Positions 24,330-32,856 of a stretch of 49,946 nucleotides of DNA are shown piece by piece. The translations under genes were made by a program, and so were the position numbers. The stretch covers positions 1-49,946 of the forward strand of contig CAZASA010000010.1 in assembly GCA_964487685.1 (NCBI GenBank). The letters run 5' to 3'. The DNA is from JABDGZ01 sp964487685. Lineage in GTDB: Bacteria; Omnitrophota; Gorgyraeia; Zapsychrales; Fredricksoniimonadaceae. Every line of letters starts with the position of its first letter. The first letter of the stretch is position 1. Below the pieces are notes generated by a model, which was not told the DNA's origin, ran no database searches, and was given only the letters and a program-made list of their open reading frames with translations.

Positions 24330-25071
24330 ACGTATCATTCCATGTTTGGATGTTAAGGAAGGCCGGGTGGTCAAGGGGATCAATTTTATTGATCTTAAAG
24401 ATGCCGGCGATCCAGTGGACTGTGCCAAGGCTTATGACCAGGCAGGCGCGGATGAATTGGTTTTTTTGGACATCAACGCCAGCCATGAAAAGCGCAAGAT
24501 CTTTTTGGATGTCGTCAATAAAACCGCGGAATGCGTTTTTATGCCGTTGACTGTTGGCGGGGGGATCAGCAATATCAGCGATATCCGTAGTTTATTGAAC
24601 GCCGGCGCGGACAAGGTCTCGATCAACACTTCCGCGGTCAATGAACCGGGATTGATACGCCAGGCCGCGAATATGTTTGGCTCCCAATGCATTGTCGTGG
24701 CCATTGATGCCAAGCGTGTCGGCAATCGTTGGGAAGTTTTTACGCATGGCGGCAGGAAATCCAGCGGACGTGACGCGGTTGTCTGGGCCAAGGAAGCCCA
24801 AGAGCGCGGGGCAGGAGAGATTTTATTGACCAGTATGGATGCGGACGGGACAAAGAATGGTTTTGACCTGGGCTTGACCAAGGCCATTTCAGCGGCGGTC
24901 ACGATCCCGGTGATCGCTTCAGGCGGGGCAGGGGACCTGGAGCATTTTTATCAGGTGTTTGCCGAAGCCAACGCTGACGCGGCATTAGCCGCGTCGGTGT
25001 TTCATTATGGTGAGATATCGATCCCTGAAGTTAAAAAATACCTAAAACAAAAGAAAGTGAATGTGCGATGA
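24319..25071 (+). CDS. hisF: imidazole glycerol phosphate synthase, cyclase subunit (TTG start)
   Basis: HisF makes imidazoleglycerol phosphate and AICAR from PRFAR and ammonia delivered by HisH. I place the start at TTG 24319, giving M-L-N-K-R-I-I-P-C-L-D-V, which aligns with the standard HisF N terminus and makes 250 residues. The annotated-looking ATG at 24247 would add 24 residues encoded by hisA sequence. Catalytic Asp residues are visible in IPCLDVKEG and VVAIDAKR; LTVGGGISN and TSMDADGTKNGFD are typical. The 11-nt overlap with hisA and the ATGA overlap with hisI indicate translational coupling. Confidence 0.96.
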   Translation: MLNKRIIPCLDVKEGRVVKGINFIDLKDAGDPVDCAKAYDQAGADELVFLDINASHEKRKIFLDVVNKTAECVFMPLTVGGGISNISDIRSLLNAGADKVSINTSAVNEPGLIRQAANMFGSQCIVVAIDAKRVGNRWEVFTHGGRKSSGRDAVVWAKEAQERGAGEILLTSMDADGTKNGFDLGLTKAISAAVTIPVIASGGAGDLEHFYQVFAEANADAALAASVFHYGEISIPEVKKYLKQKKVNVR

Positions 25072-25427
25072 GTGCTAACCCAGAAATAGAAACGATCCAG
25101 ATCACGAAGGACAATCTTGAAAAATTAAAATTCAACGCCGAAGGCCTGATCCCTGCCATTGCCCAGGATTATAAGAATGGTGAGGTTTTGATGATGGCCT
25201 GGATGAACATTGATTCTTTGCGCGATACCTTAAAGAACGGCAAGGCTTCTTATTGGTCACGTTCACGCAAAAGTTATTGGGTCAAAGGCGAGACCTCAGG
25301 CCATTTTCAGCATGTCAAAGAGATTTTTTATGACTGCGATTGTGATGTCCTATTAATGAAGGTGGACCAGATCGGTTCTGCCTGCCATACGATGAAACGC
25401 AGTTGTTTTTATAGGAAAATTTTGTAA
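25068..25427 (+). CDS. hisI: phosphoribosyl-AMP cyclohydrolase
   Basis: HisI opens the adenine ring of phosphoribosyl-AMP. The 119-residue protein has MAWMNIDSLRDTLKNGKASY, WSRSRKSYWVKGETSGHFQ, the metal-binding DCDCDVLLMKVDQ and ACHTMKRSCFY with paired zinc ligands. No HisE pyrophosphohydrolase domain is fused. hisG, hisE and hisC are not in this window and must lie elsewhere for a complete pathway. The stop codon is immediately followed by a palindromic element (TAATGGATTCCCGC). Confidence 0.96.
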   Translation: MSANPEIETIQITKDNLEKLKFNAEGLIPAIAQDYKNGEVLMMAWMNIDSLRDTLKNGKASYWSRSRKSYWVKGETSGHFQHVKEIFYDCDCDVLLMKVDQIGSACHTMKRSCFYRKIL

Positions 25428-25655
25428 TGGATTCCCGCTTACGCGGGAATGACAATTAGTAGAATGGGAATGACAATTAGTAGAATGGGAATGACAANNN
25501 NNNNNNNNNNNNNNNNNNNNNNNNNNNNNNNNNNNNNNNNNNNNNNNNNNNNNNNNNNNNNNNNNNNNNNNNNNNNNNNNNNNNNNNNNNNNNNNNNGCG
25601 GGAATGACAATTAGTAGAATGGGAATGACAATTAGTAGAATGGGAATGACAAGGG
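25427..25655 (+). repeat. palindromic element with 21-bp tandem 3'-half units and assembly gap
   Basis: The full element (ATGGATTCCCGC-TTAC-GCGGGAATGACA) starts on the last base of the hisI stop. Its 3' end is then repeated as a 21-bp unit, GGGAATGACAATTAGTAGAAT, at least twice before and twice after a run of N. The last unit ends GACAAGGGAATT directly before the trpE ATG, so the repeat supplies the AAGGGA ribosome site. Confidence 0.92.
25498..25597. other. 100-N assembly gap
   Basis: Exactly 100 N inside the 21-bp tandem array between hisI and trpE. The true length is unknown. Confidence 0.98.
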
Positions 25656-25659
25656 AATT

Positions 25660-27147
25660 ATGACTCAGGAAGAATTTTTAAAGCTTAGTCGTCAGGGGAA
25701 TTTGATACCTGTATATAGGGAGTTACCGGGGGATTTGGAAACACCGGTGTCGGCTTATTACAAATTATCAAGCCATCGTGCCTATTCTTTTTTATTGGAA
25801 TCAGTTGAAGGTGAGGAAAAAGTGGCCCGGTATTCCTTTATTGCCCGTGACCCGGAATTGGTTTTTACGACCAAAGGCCATGAAGCCAGGATACTGCGTT
25901 TTGTAAAAGGCAAACAGAAGGCTGAAAAGATTTCTTTTAAGGGCTCACCATTGTCGGTCGTTCGGGAATTGATGAAGGATTTTCAAGCGGTGCAAGTGGC
26001 GGACCTGCCGCGTTTTTACGGCGGGATGGTAGGTTTCCTGAGTTATGATTGTGTCCGTTTTTTTGAACGCCTGCCGGATAAAACGACGGATGACCTTAAT
26101 TTACCGGATATATGCTTGGCCCTGGCCCGTCATTTGGTTGTTTTTGACCATCGTCATCATACGATCAAGGTAGTCAGTTGTGTGCATTTGGCCAAGGGGG
26201 ACAGTGAGGCCGTCAAGATCAATAAATACAAGGCTGCCCAAAAGATCATTGATGATTTGATCAAAGACCTTCAAAAGCCTTTAAAAGCGCCAAGTTCCAA
26301 GAAAAGCACCAGGAAAATAACTTTTAGCTCCAACTGCACCAAGGCAAAGTATGAGCAAATGGTGATCAAGGCCAAGGAACATATTAAAGCCGGGGATATT
26401 TTTCAAATTGTTCTTTCCCAGCGTCTAAAAGCCGATATCAGTGTCGATGCCTTTGAGATCTACCGTTGTTTGCGCGTGCTTAATCCTTCGCCTTATATGT
26501 TCTATTTAAATTTTGATGGCTTGCAACTGGTTGGGGCTTCACCGGAGCTTTTGGTGCGCGCTGAAGGCGGCTTGGTTGAAACCAGGCCTATTGCAGGCAC
26601 ACGTCCGAGGGGAAGTAATGAGGCTGAGGATGAAGCTTTGAAGAAAAGTCTTTTGGCTGATCCCAAGGAAAAAGCCGAGCATATCATGTTGGTGGATTTG
26701 GGGCGCAATGACCTGGGCCGCGTTTGTGAACAGGGGACGGTGCGCCTTTCAGAGTTCATGGAAGTTGAGAAATATTCCCATGTCATGCATATTGTGAGCA
26801 ATGTACAAGGGAAACTGCGCAAAGGCATGGATGCTTTGGATGTTTTAGAAGCGGCATTTCCCGCGGGCACACTTTCAGGGGCTCCCAAGATCAGGGCCAT
26901 GGAAATTATTGAGGACCTGGAAGGCCAAAAACGGGGCCCTTATGGGGGAGCTGTCGGAATCCTTAGTTTCTCGAAAAACCTTGATACTTGCATAACTATA
27001 CGTACAATAGTGGTTCATAAGAAACAGGCCTTTGTCCAGGCTGGGGCCGGAATAGTAGCTGATTCCGATCCTGCCACGGAATATACCGAAACGATGAACA
27101 AGGCCGGAGCGCAGATAAGAGCTATAGAACTCGCACATCTAAAATAG
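25660..27147 (+). CDS. trpE: anthranilate synthase component I
   Basis: TrpE converts chorismate to anthranilate with ammonia from a TrpG partner, which is not in the window. The 495-residue protein has the N-terminal tryptophan-binding SFLLESVEG and the chorismate-binding domain motifs RPIAGTRPRG, HIMLVDLGRNDLGRVC, FPAGTLSGAPKIRAMEII and RGPYGGAVG. The LLES signature and length favour TrpE over PabB. It stands alone after the his genes without trpG, trpD or trpC. Its ribosome site AAGGGA comes from the end of the upstream tandem repeat. I saw no leader peptide or T-box in the repeat-filled upstream region. Confidence 0.93.
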   Translation: MTQEEFLKLSRQGNLIPVYRELPGDLETPVSAYYKLSSHRAYSFLLESVEGEEKVARYSFIARDPELVFTTKGHEARILRFVKGKQKAEKISFKGSPLSVVRELMKDFQAVQVADLPRFYGGMVGFLSYDCVRFFERLPDKTTDDLNLPDICLALARHLVVFDHRHHTIKVVSCVHLAKGDSEAVKINKYKAAQKIIDDLIKDLQKPLKAPSSKKSTRKITFSSNCTKAKYEQMVIKAKEHIKAGDIFQIVLSQRLKADISVDAFEIYRCLRVLNPSPYMFYLNFDGLQLVGASPELLVRAEGGLVETRPIAGTRPRGSNEAEDEALKKSLLADPKEKAEHIMLVDLGRNDLGRVCEQGTVRLSEFMEVEKYSHVMHIVSNVQGKLRKGMDALDVLEAAFPAGTLSGAPKIRAMEIIEDLEGQKRGPYGGAVGILSFSKNLDTCITIRTIVVHKKQAFVQAGAGIVADSDPATEYTETMNKAGAQIRAIELAHLK

Positions 27148-27158
27148 TATGTCATTAA

Positions 27159-27189
27159 GACCCCCGACTAAAACATTCGGGGGTGACAT
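27159..27189 (+). repeat. palindromic element, trpE-rpsP gap
   Basis: GACCCCCGACTAAAACATTCGGGGGTGACAT in positions 27159-27189, with arms ACCCCCGA and TCGGGGGT. It is nearly identical to the copy at 27469-27500. Confidence 0.88.
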
Positions 27190-27218
27190 ATGTAAACAAT
27201 GAAAGGGAGTTAAAACAC

Positions 27219-27458
27219 ATGGAAGTTAGAATACGTTTACAAAAAGCAGGTAAAGCATCCAACAAAGCTTACAATTACCGTATCGTGGCCATGGCAGGCA
27301 AAGAAGGCCGCGACGGCCGCACCCTGGATATCTTAGGGTATTATGATCCTGCCAAAAAGTCTTATTTTTCGCTTAAAAAAGAAAAGATCACGGCCTGGGT
27401 TGCCAAAGGTGCCCAAATGAGCGATACCGTCAGATCATTGATGAAAAAATCTAAATAA
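27219..27458 (+). CDS. rpsP: 30S ribosomal protein S16
   Basis: S16 is a small-subunit protein bound to the 5' domain of 16S rRNA. From ATG 27219 the product is 79 residues: MEVRIRLQKAGKASNKAYNY, then VAMAGKEGRDGR, LDILGYYDP and a lysine-rich tail, all typical of S16. The start is supported by AAAGGGAG about 8 nt upstream; an upstream start at 27183 lies at the end of the repeat. The usual neighbours ffh, rimM, trmD and rplS are absent. Palindromic elements lie on both sides, so the gene is set in its own repeat-bounded unit. Confidence 0.95.
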   Translation: MEVRIRLQKAGKASNKAYNYRIVAMAGKEGRDGRTLDILGYYDPAKKSYFSLKKEKITAWVAKGAQMSDTVRSLMKKSK

Positions 27459-27468
27459 AATTTGAACT

Positions 27469-27500
27469 GGACCCCCGACTAAAACATTCGGGGGTGACAT
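27469..27500 (+). repeat. palindromic element, rpsP-yajC gap
   Basis: GGACCCCCGACT then AAAACATTCGGGGGTGACAT, same arms as the copy at 27159. It lies 10 nt after the rpsP stop. Confidence 0.88.
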
Positions 27501-27517
27501 AACATAAAGGTGGATAT

Positions 27518-27814
27518 ATGCCTCAACAATCAGGGATCACACAGATTCTTTTCATGTATGTGCCTATCATTGCGATCTTTTATTTTTTGATCATCCGTCC
27601 CCAGCGTCAGCAAGCCAAGAAGGTCAAGGAGATGCTGGAAAAACTCAAAAAGAACGATGAAGTCATCACCACGTCCGGGATCCACGGCACCGTGGCCATT
27701 GTCAAAGATAAAACAGTGGTTGTCCGCGTGGATGAAGGTTGCCGCATTGAGTTTGACAGGGAATCCATTGCTTCAGTGACAAATACAGAAATTAAACCTG
27801 AGGTTGTCAAATGA
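27518..27814 (+). CDS. yajC: preprotein translocase subunit YajC
   Basis: The 98-residue protein has one N-terminal transmembrane helix (FMYVPIIAIFYFLIIRPQRQ), followed by QQAKKVKEMLEKLKKNDEVI, TTSGIHGTV and VVRVDEGCRIEF. This is the YajC family pattern. YajC associates with SecDF in the inner membrane and modulates protein export. Its stop overlaps the secDF ATG (ATGA), the usual yajC-secD arrangement. AAAGGTGG precedes the ATG. Confidence 0.94.
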   Translation: MPQQSGITQILFMYVPIIAIFYFLIIRPQRQQAKKVKEMLEKLKKNDEVITTSGIHGTVAIVKDKTVVVRVDEGCRIEFDRESIASVTNTEIKPEVVK

Positions 27815-30012
27815 GCCCTGAAATGCGCAAACGTTTTGCTATTATCCTGGCTGTTATCATCGGCTGTTTGGTTTCTGTCATCCCTATCAATAAACGTATC
27901 AATCTGGGTCTTGATCTTAAGGGCGGGATGCATTTGATCTTAAGGGTTGAGAATGAAAATCTCCCTCCGGCTGCCCGTGAAGATGCGGTGCTTAAATCCA
28001 TGGAAGTGTTGCGTAACCGTATTGACGGTTTGGGCGTTGGCGAGACCTTGATCCAGCGTCAGGGAGACAATCAAATTTTATTGCAGCTGCCGGGTGTCAC
28101 TGACCGTGAAAAAGCCCTGGCCATGGTCGGCCGGGTGGCCCATTTGGAATTCCATTTGGTGGACCCGGATGAAAGCAAATTAAAAGACGCTTTAAACGGC
28201 CATGTCCCTGCCGGTGATATTCTGATGATCATGAAAAAGGAAGGGGATGCGCCGATCCTTCTTTTCAAAGATGTAGCCATGGGCGGTGAAGGTATCAAGG
28301 ATGCGAAGGTGGATTTTGACCGTACCGGCATGCAGCCTAAGATCTCCATGACCTTTAATGAAAAAGGGACCAAGGAGTTTGGCGACCTGACGACAGCACA
28401 TGTCAATGAGAAGCTGGCTATTGTCCTGGACAATGAAGTTTTATCCGCGCCGAATATCAACGAACCTATCCTTTCGGGCGATGCAGAGATCACGGGTAGT
28501 TTTAAATTTGAAGAAGCGTCATTGCTGGCCTTGGCCTTGCGTACCGGTTCTTTGCCTGTTCCTATGACGGTGGAAGAAGAACGCACAATCGGCCCCTTAT
28601 TAGGGAAAGATTCCATTGAAGCCGGTATCAGGGCGACTGTCATCGGCGGGATCGCTATTGTGTTTTTTATGTGTATTTATTATTTTATCGGAGGGGTCAT
28701 TGCATCGGTCGCGTTGGCGATCAACTTATTGATGATCTTGGGCTCCATGGGCTTGCTCAACATCCTGATGCCTGATTCCCAGGTGACCTTGACCTTGCCG
28801 GGCATTGCCGGTATCATCCTGACCTTGGGTATGGCGGTTGATGCGAACGTACTTATTAATGAACGTATCCGCGAAGAAATAGATAATGGAAGGCCTTTGA
28901 CCGCGTCGGTCAATACAGGCTATGCCAGGGCCTGGTCCGCGATCCTTGACTCGCATGTGACGTCGCTTATCGCCGCATTTTTCCTTTTCCAATTCGGTTC
29001 AGGGCCCATCAAAGGCTTTGCCATCACCTTATCCACAGGTCTTTTGGCTTCATTGTTTAGTTCCATCTATGTCACTCGTACCTGTTTTAATTGGTTGATC
29101 TCGGAAAGGATCATCAAGGCTTTGCCGATGATGCATCTGTTTAAGAAACCGAATTTCAATTACCTGAATAAGAAATATATTTGTTTCTGCATCTCCGGCG
29201 CCATTATCATTGCCGGTGCCGTTGATTTCATGCATAAGAAAGACTCGGCCTTCGGTATCGATTTTGCCGGCGGACAGATCCAGGAATTTAAATTCGCCAA
29301 ACCGATCAACGCGGACAGCATCCGCGGCTTGCTCAAAGAGGCTAAGGTCGAGAATGCTGTCATTCAAACCTTTCCCAATGCTCCTGACAATGTGATCATC
29401 CGGACTTCGGAAGACACACACGAGCAGGTGGCCAATATATTCACGACTAAAATGCCGGATAACACCTTCGAGCTTTTACGTATTGAAAAGGTGGGGCCGG
29501 TTGTAGGCCAAGCGTTACGTACCAAAGCGCTATGGGCCATTGTGCTGGCTTTGGGCGGGATGTTGATCTATATCGGCATCCGTTTCAAGCATTTTGCTTT
29601 TGGCGCGGCCACGGTCGTCGCTATATTCCATGACGTGTTGATCACCTTGTCCTTGATCCTTTTAGCAGGACGCCAGATCGACCTGTTGGTCATCACTGCT
29701 ATCTTGACGATCACGGGTTATTCCACCAATGATGCGATCATCATCTATGACCGTGTGCGTGAGAACGTGCCCAAGATGCGCAATAAGCCGCTGGCTGATG
29801 TGATCAATGAAAGCATCAACCAAACGCTGGGCCGGACGGTCCTGACCACCTTTATGACTACTTTGTCCGCGGTGGCTTTGTTTTGCTTTGGCGGTGAGGT
29901 GCTTAATACCTTTGCTTTTGTTTTGATCCGAGGTTTCCTCTTCGGTACATACTCAACGGTGTGGATCGTGTCGCCGTTGTTCTTGTGGTGGCAGGGTAAT
30001 AAGAAGTGGTAA
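27811..30012 (+). CDS. secDF: fused SecD-SecF protein-export membrane protein
   Basis: SecDF uses the proton gradient to pull secreted proteins across the membrane. The 733-residue protein is a single-chain fusion. The SecD half has NLGLDLKGGMHLILRVE, a shortened periplasmic P1 domain and the TM4 motif LGMAVDANVLINERIREE. The SecF half starts near residue 450 with YICFCISGAI, then FGIDFAGGQIQEF, and later ATVVAIFHDVLITL and ITGYSTNDAIIIYDRVREN. Twelve transmembrane helices are expected. Fusions are known from Bacillus and several other lineages. It is coupled to yajC upstream and followed by a short mfd homologue. Confidence 0.95.
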   Translation: MSPEMRKRFAIILAVIIGCLVSVIPINKRINLGLDLKGGMHLILRVENENLPPAAREDAVLKSMEVLRNRIDGLGVGETLIQRQGDNQILLQLPGVTDREKALAMVGRVAHLEFHLVDPDESKLKDALNGHVPAGDILMIMKKEGDAPILLFKDVAMGGEGIKDAKVDFDRTGMQPKISMTFNEKGTKEFGDLTTAHVNEKLAIVLDNEVLSAPNINEPILSGDAEITGSFKFEEASLLALALRTGSLPVPMTVEEERTIGPLLGKDSIEAGIRATVIGGIAIVFFMCIYYFIGGVIASVALAINLLMILGSMGLLNILMPDSQVTLTLPGIAGIILTLGMAVDANVLINERIREEIDNGRPLTASVNTGYARAWSAILDSHVTSLIAAFFLFQFGSGPIKGFAITLSTGLLASLFSSIYVTRTCFNWLISERIIKALPMMHLFKKPNFNYLNKKYICFCISGAIIIAGAVDFMHKKDSAFGIDFAGGQIQEFKFAKPINADSIRGLLKEAKVENAVIQTFPNAPDNVIIRTSEDTHEQVANIFTTKMPDNTFELLRIEKVGPVVGQALRTKALWAIVLALGGMLIYIGIRFKHFAFGAATVVAIFHDVLITLSLILLAGRQIDLLVITAILTITGYSTNDAIIIYDRVRENVPKMRNKPLADVINESINQTLGRTVLTTFMTTLSAVALFCFGGEVLNTFAFVLIRGFLFGTYSTVWIVSPLFLWWQGNKKW

Positions 30013-30032
30013 AAATAGGGACCTTTCCCTAG

Positions 30033-31922
30033 ATGTTTAAATCTCTCGAATTTTTAGTTGGTCAAAAGACTAACATTGATGATGTCCTTCAAACTCTCGT
30101 CGCCTTTGGGTATACCCGGGCGACGAAAGTTTTTAAGGAAGGTGAGTTTGCCCTGCGCGGGGGCGTGCTGGACATTTATCCGGCTAATTTCGAGATGCCG
30201 CTGCGTTTGGACCTGGATGACGAGACAGTCGTCGCCATCCATGGTTTTGATCCTGCCAGTGCCAAGAATATTGAAGAGCACCAGATCGTCCTGATCGTCC
30301 CTTTTAAGACCTCATCCAAATCTGTATTTTCTTCTGAGATCCCATTAAACAATTTCGTTGATATCCAAACAGGCGATTATGTCGTGCATAATAATCACGG
30401 CATAGGCCGTTTTATGGGTATCAAAGAATTTGATGTTGATGCCCGTAAAAAAGAACATCTGGTCATCGAATATAAAGACGGTGATAAATTATTCGTGCCC
30501 AAACATGATATCCATCTGGTCCAGAAATATGTTTCATTTAGCACGCGCCCGGCCCGTATCCATAAATTAGGCAGTAAGGAATGGCTGGCGACCCGTCGGG
30601 CCGTAGAAAAGAAATTAAGGCTGTTGGCCGCCGAACTTTTACGCACCCAGGCTTTGCGGGCCCAGTTGACAGGTTTTGCTTTTACTAAAGATAAAGAATG
30701 GCAAAAGGAATTTGAGGCCAAGTTTCCCTATACGGAAACTTCTGACCAGTTGAAATCAACCCTTGAGACCAAGGCAGATATGGAATCCCCCCGGCCGATG
30801 GACCGGATTATATGCGGTGATGTTGGCTATGGCAAGACTGAGGTGGCCATGCGCGCGGCTTTTAAAGCGGTGATGGATTATAAGCAGGTGGCCATATTGG
30901 TGCCTACGACGATCCTGGCGGAACAGCATTATTATAATTTCAGCAAACGACTGGAAGGATTTCCGGTCAAGGTTGGGATGTTGTCCCGGTTTCGCACCAA
31001 GCTCGAGCAAAAAAGGATCGTCCAGGAAACAGCCGAAGGCAGGGTGGACATTATCATCGGCACCCATCGCCTGCTTTCCAAGGACGTTGCATTCAAGGAC
31101 CTGGGGCTGGTCATCATTGATGAGGAACAGCGTTTTGGCGTCAAATCCAAGGAAAAATTAAAACATTTCCGCCTCCTGGCAGATGTGATGACCCTAACGG
31201 CAACGCCTATCCCGCGCACCTTGTATATGGCCCTTTCAGGGGCCAAGGACATGTCCGTGATATCAACTCCACCGACCAATCGATTGGCCGTAAAAACATT
31301 AATGATCCCATTTGATGAAGAGATCATCCAGGAAGCCATTCAACGGGAATTAGACCGCCGCGGCCAGGTTTTTTTTCTGCACAACAGGGTCCAAAACATT
31401 GAGGCTGTTGCTGATAACATCAGAAAGCTTGTTCCTCAGGCACGGGTGGCGGTTGGACATGGGCAGATGAGCGCTCGCTTCTTGGAAGAAATTATGTTAA
31501 AATTCCTGAAACATGAAATTGACATCCTTGTATGCACGACGATCATTGAATCCGGCATCGATGTGCCGATGGCCAATACCCTGATCGTCAACCGCGCGGA
31601 CAAATTTGGGCTAGCAGACCTGCATCAATTGCGCGGCAGGGTCGGACGCCTGGATATCCAGGCTTACGCGTATTTTATCGTACCAAGACGGGAGCTACAG
31701 TCTGAGATCGCCCGTCAACGGCTCAAAGCCATCGAGAAACACAGTGATCTGGGATCGGGTTTTCATATCGCTTTTGAAGACCTGCAGATCCGGGGCGCGG
31801 GGAATTTATTGGGAGCCCAGCAGCATGGGTTTATCACCAGTATCGGTTTTGACCTGTATTGCCGGCTCTTAAAAGAATCAATCGAACACTTAAAAAAAGA
31901 GGTAGAAACTAAACATGAATAG
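30033..31922 (+). CDS. mfd: miniature Mfd-like transcription-repair coupling factor
   Basis: Full Mfd (~1150 residues) frees stalled RNA polymerase and recruits UvrA. This protein has only 629. Residues ~1-85 match the end of the UvrB-like domain 1 (GYTRATKVFKEGEFALRGG, VLDIYP). Residues ~110-180 are the CarD-like RNAP-interaction domain (GDYVVHNNHGIGRF). Then come the RecG-like translocase (GDVGYGKTEVAMRAAF, DEEQRFGV, LTATPIPRTLYMALSG, RGRVGR) and the TRG region (LQIRGAGNLLGAQQHGF). Domains 2-3 with the UvrA contact and the C-terminal autoinhibitory domain 7 are missing. No frame remnants are seen: secDF ends just before, and the next ATG overlaps its stop by 8 nt, so this is probably a genuine compact form. 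Confidence 0.88.
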   Translation: MFKSLEFLVGQKTNIDDVLQTLVAFGYTRATKVFKEGEFALRGGVLDIYPANFEMPLRLDLDDETVVAIHGFDPASAKNIEEHQIVLIVPFKTSSKSVFSSEIPLNNFVDIQTGDYVVHNNHGIGRFMGIKEFDVDARKKEHLVIEYKDGDKLFVPKHDIHLVQKYVSFSTRPARIHKLGSKEWLATRRAVEKKLRLLAAELLRTQALRAQLTGFAFTKDKEWQKEFEAKFPYTETSDQLKSTLETKADMESPRPMDRIICGDVGYGKTEVAMRAAFKAVMDYKQVAILVPTTILAEQHYYNFSKRLEGFPVKVGMLSRFRTKLEQKRIVQETAEGRVDIIIGTHRLLSKDVAFKDLGLVIIDEEQRFGVKSKEKLKHFRLLADVMTLTATPIPRTLYMALSGAKDMSVISTPPTNRLAVKTLMIPFDEEIIQEAIQRELDRRGQVFFLHNRVQNIEAVADNIRKLVPQARVAVGHGQMSARFLEEIMLKFLKHEIDILVCTTIIESGIDVPMANTLIVNRADKFGLADLHQLRGRVGRLDIQAYAYFIVPRRELQSEIARQRLKAIEKHSDLGSGFHIAFEDLQIRGAGNLLGAQQHGFITSIGFDLYCRLLKESIEHLKKEVETKHE

Positions 31923-32856
31923 TAAATTCTGTGCTCATCTAATTCTTGCAGGTTCCTTATTTTTTATCCCTGTTGCCCATGCCGATGGCCCGACTACTGA
32001 TGCTATTATCGCCATTGTCAACAATGATGTCATCACGTTTAAGGACCTGCGTCAATATATTTCCAGTGTTGCCGGCCAGCTGCGCGTTGAGAACAAGACT
32101 TCTGAAGAGATCCAAAAGATCATGATGGAGTATGAACAAAAAGGCCTTGATAAATTGATCGAGGACAAATTGATCCTGGCTGCCGCCATTGATAAAGGTA
32201 TAGAGGTCCGTGACGACACGATCGATAAACGTATGCAGGAGATCAAGGACCGCTATCCCAGCGAGGATGAATTTATTAAATCGCTTAGTGTGGAAGGCAT
32301 GACGGTCAGTGACCTGCGCCAGAGGATCACCGACCAAATGAAGGTCAAATATGAGATCGATATGGAAGTACGCGACAAGATCGTTGTCAATCCTGAAGAT
32401 GTCACGGATTATTATAACAAGCACTTGAGTGATTTTAACCGGATGCCTAGCGTTAATTTGCAATCGATCTTTGTTTCCTTTGCTAAATACAGCAAGCAGG
32501 AAGCCCAGACCCGGGCAGATGAAGCCAGGTCACGATTGATCGCTGGTGAGGATTATGACAAGATTTTCCAAAAATACTCTGATGCTTCATCGATCGGCGA
32601 GATCGAACGGGGCCAGATGATCGCAAGCGTTGAAAATGTGGTCTTTAATCTTAAAGTTGGTGAGGTCTCAGGCACGGTCAGTGTCCAGAACGGGATCTAT
32701 GTTTTTAAGGCCATTGGCATCTCCCCGGGAAGGGTGCAGGGCCTCTCCGAGGTCAAAGGCCAGATCTATGCCAAGCTTTTGGACGATCATTTTCAGACCA
32801 AGTTCAAGGAATGGGTCGATAAATTACGTGATAAAGCCTATATCGAGATCAAATAA
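31915..32856 (+). CDS. surA: SurA-like periplasmic peptidylprolyl isomerase
   Basis: The 313-residue protein has a signal peptide (LILAGSLFFIPVAHA, cut near residue 23) and a SurA N-terminal domain (IIAIVNNDVITFKDLRQYIS, LDKLIEDKLIL, LRQRITDQMKVKYEID). One parvulin-type rotamase domain follows (VNLQSIFVSFAKYSKQEAQT, ADEARSRLIAGEDYDKIFQK, YSDASS, GEIERGQM, GIYVFKAIG). SurA escorts outer-membrane proteins through the periplasm, which supports a two-membrane cell envelope. E. coli SurA has two rotamase domains; this one has one. It overlaps the mfd end by 8 nt and is followed by pdxA and rsmA, the same order as in Enterobacteria. Confidence 0.85.
   Translation: MNSKFCAHLILAGSLFFIPVAHADGPTTDAIIAIVNNDVITFKDLRQYISSVAGQLRVENKTSEEIQKIMMEYEQKGLDKLIEDKLILAAAIDKGIEVRDDTIDKRMQEIKDRYPSEDEFIKSLSVEGMTVSDLRQRITDQMKVKYEIDMEVRDKIVVNPEDVTDYYNKHLSDFNRMPSVNLQSIFVSFAKYSKQEAQTRADEARSRLIAGEDYDKIFQKYSDASSIGEIERGQMIASVENVVFNLKVGEVSGTVSVQNGIYVFKAIGISPGRVQGLSEVKGQIYAKLLDDHFQTKFKEWVDKLRDKAYIEIK

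Noticed and set aside
25660..27147. PabB (aminodeoxychorismate synthase) rather than TrpE
   Set aside because: The N-terminal LLES tryptophan-binding signature and the length favour TrpE; the absence of trpG nearby keeps a little doubt.
32630..32827. PdxA N-terminal extension from 32630
   Set aside because: It is the out-of-frame shadow of surA; PdxA homology starts only near 32850.
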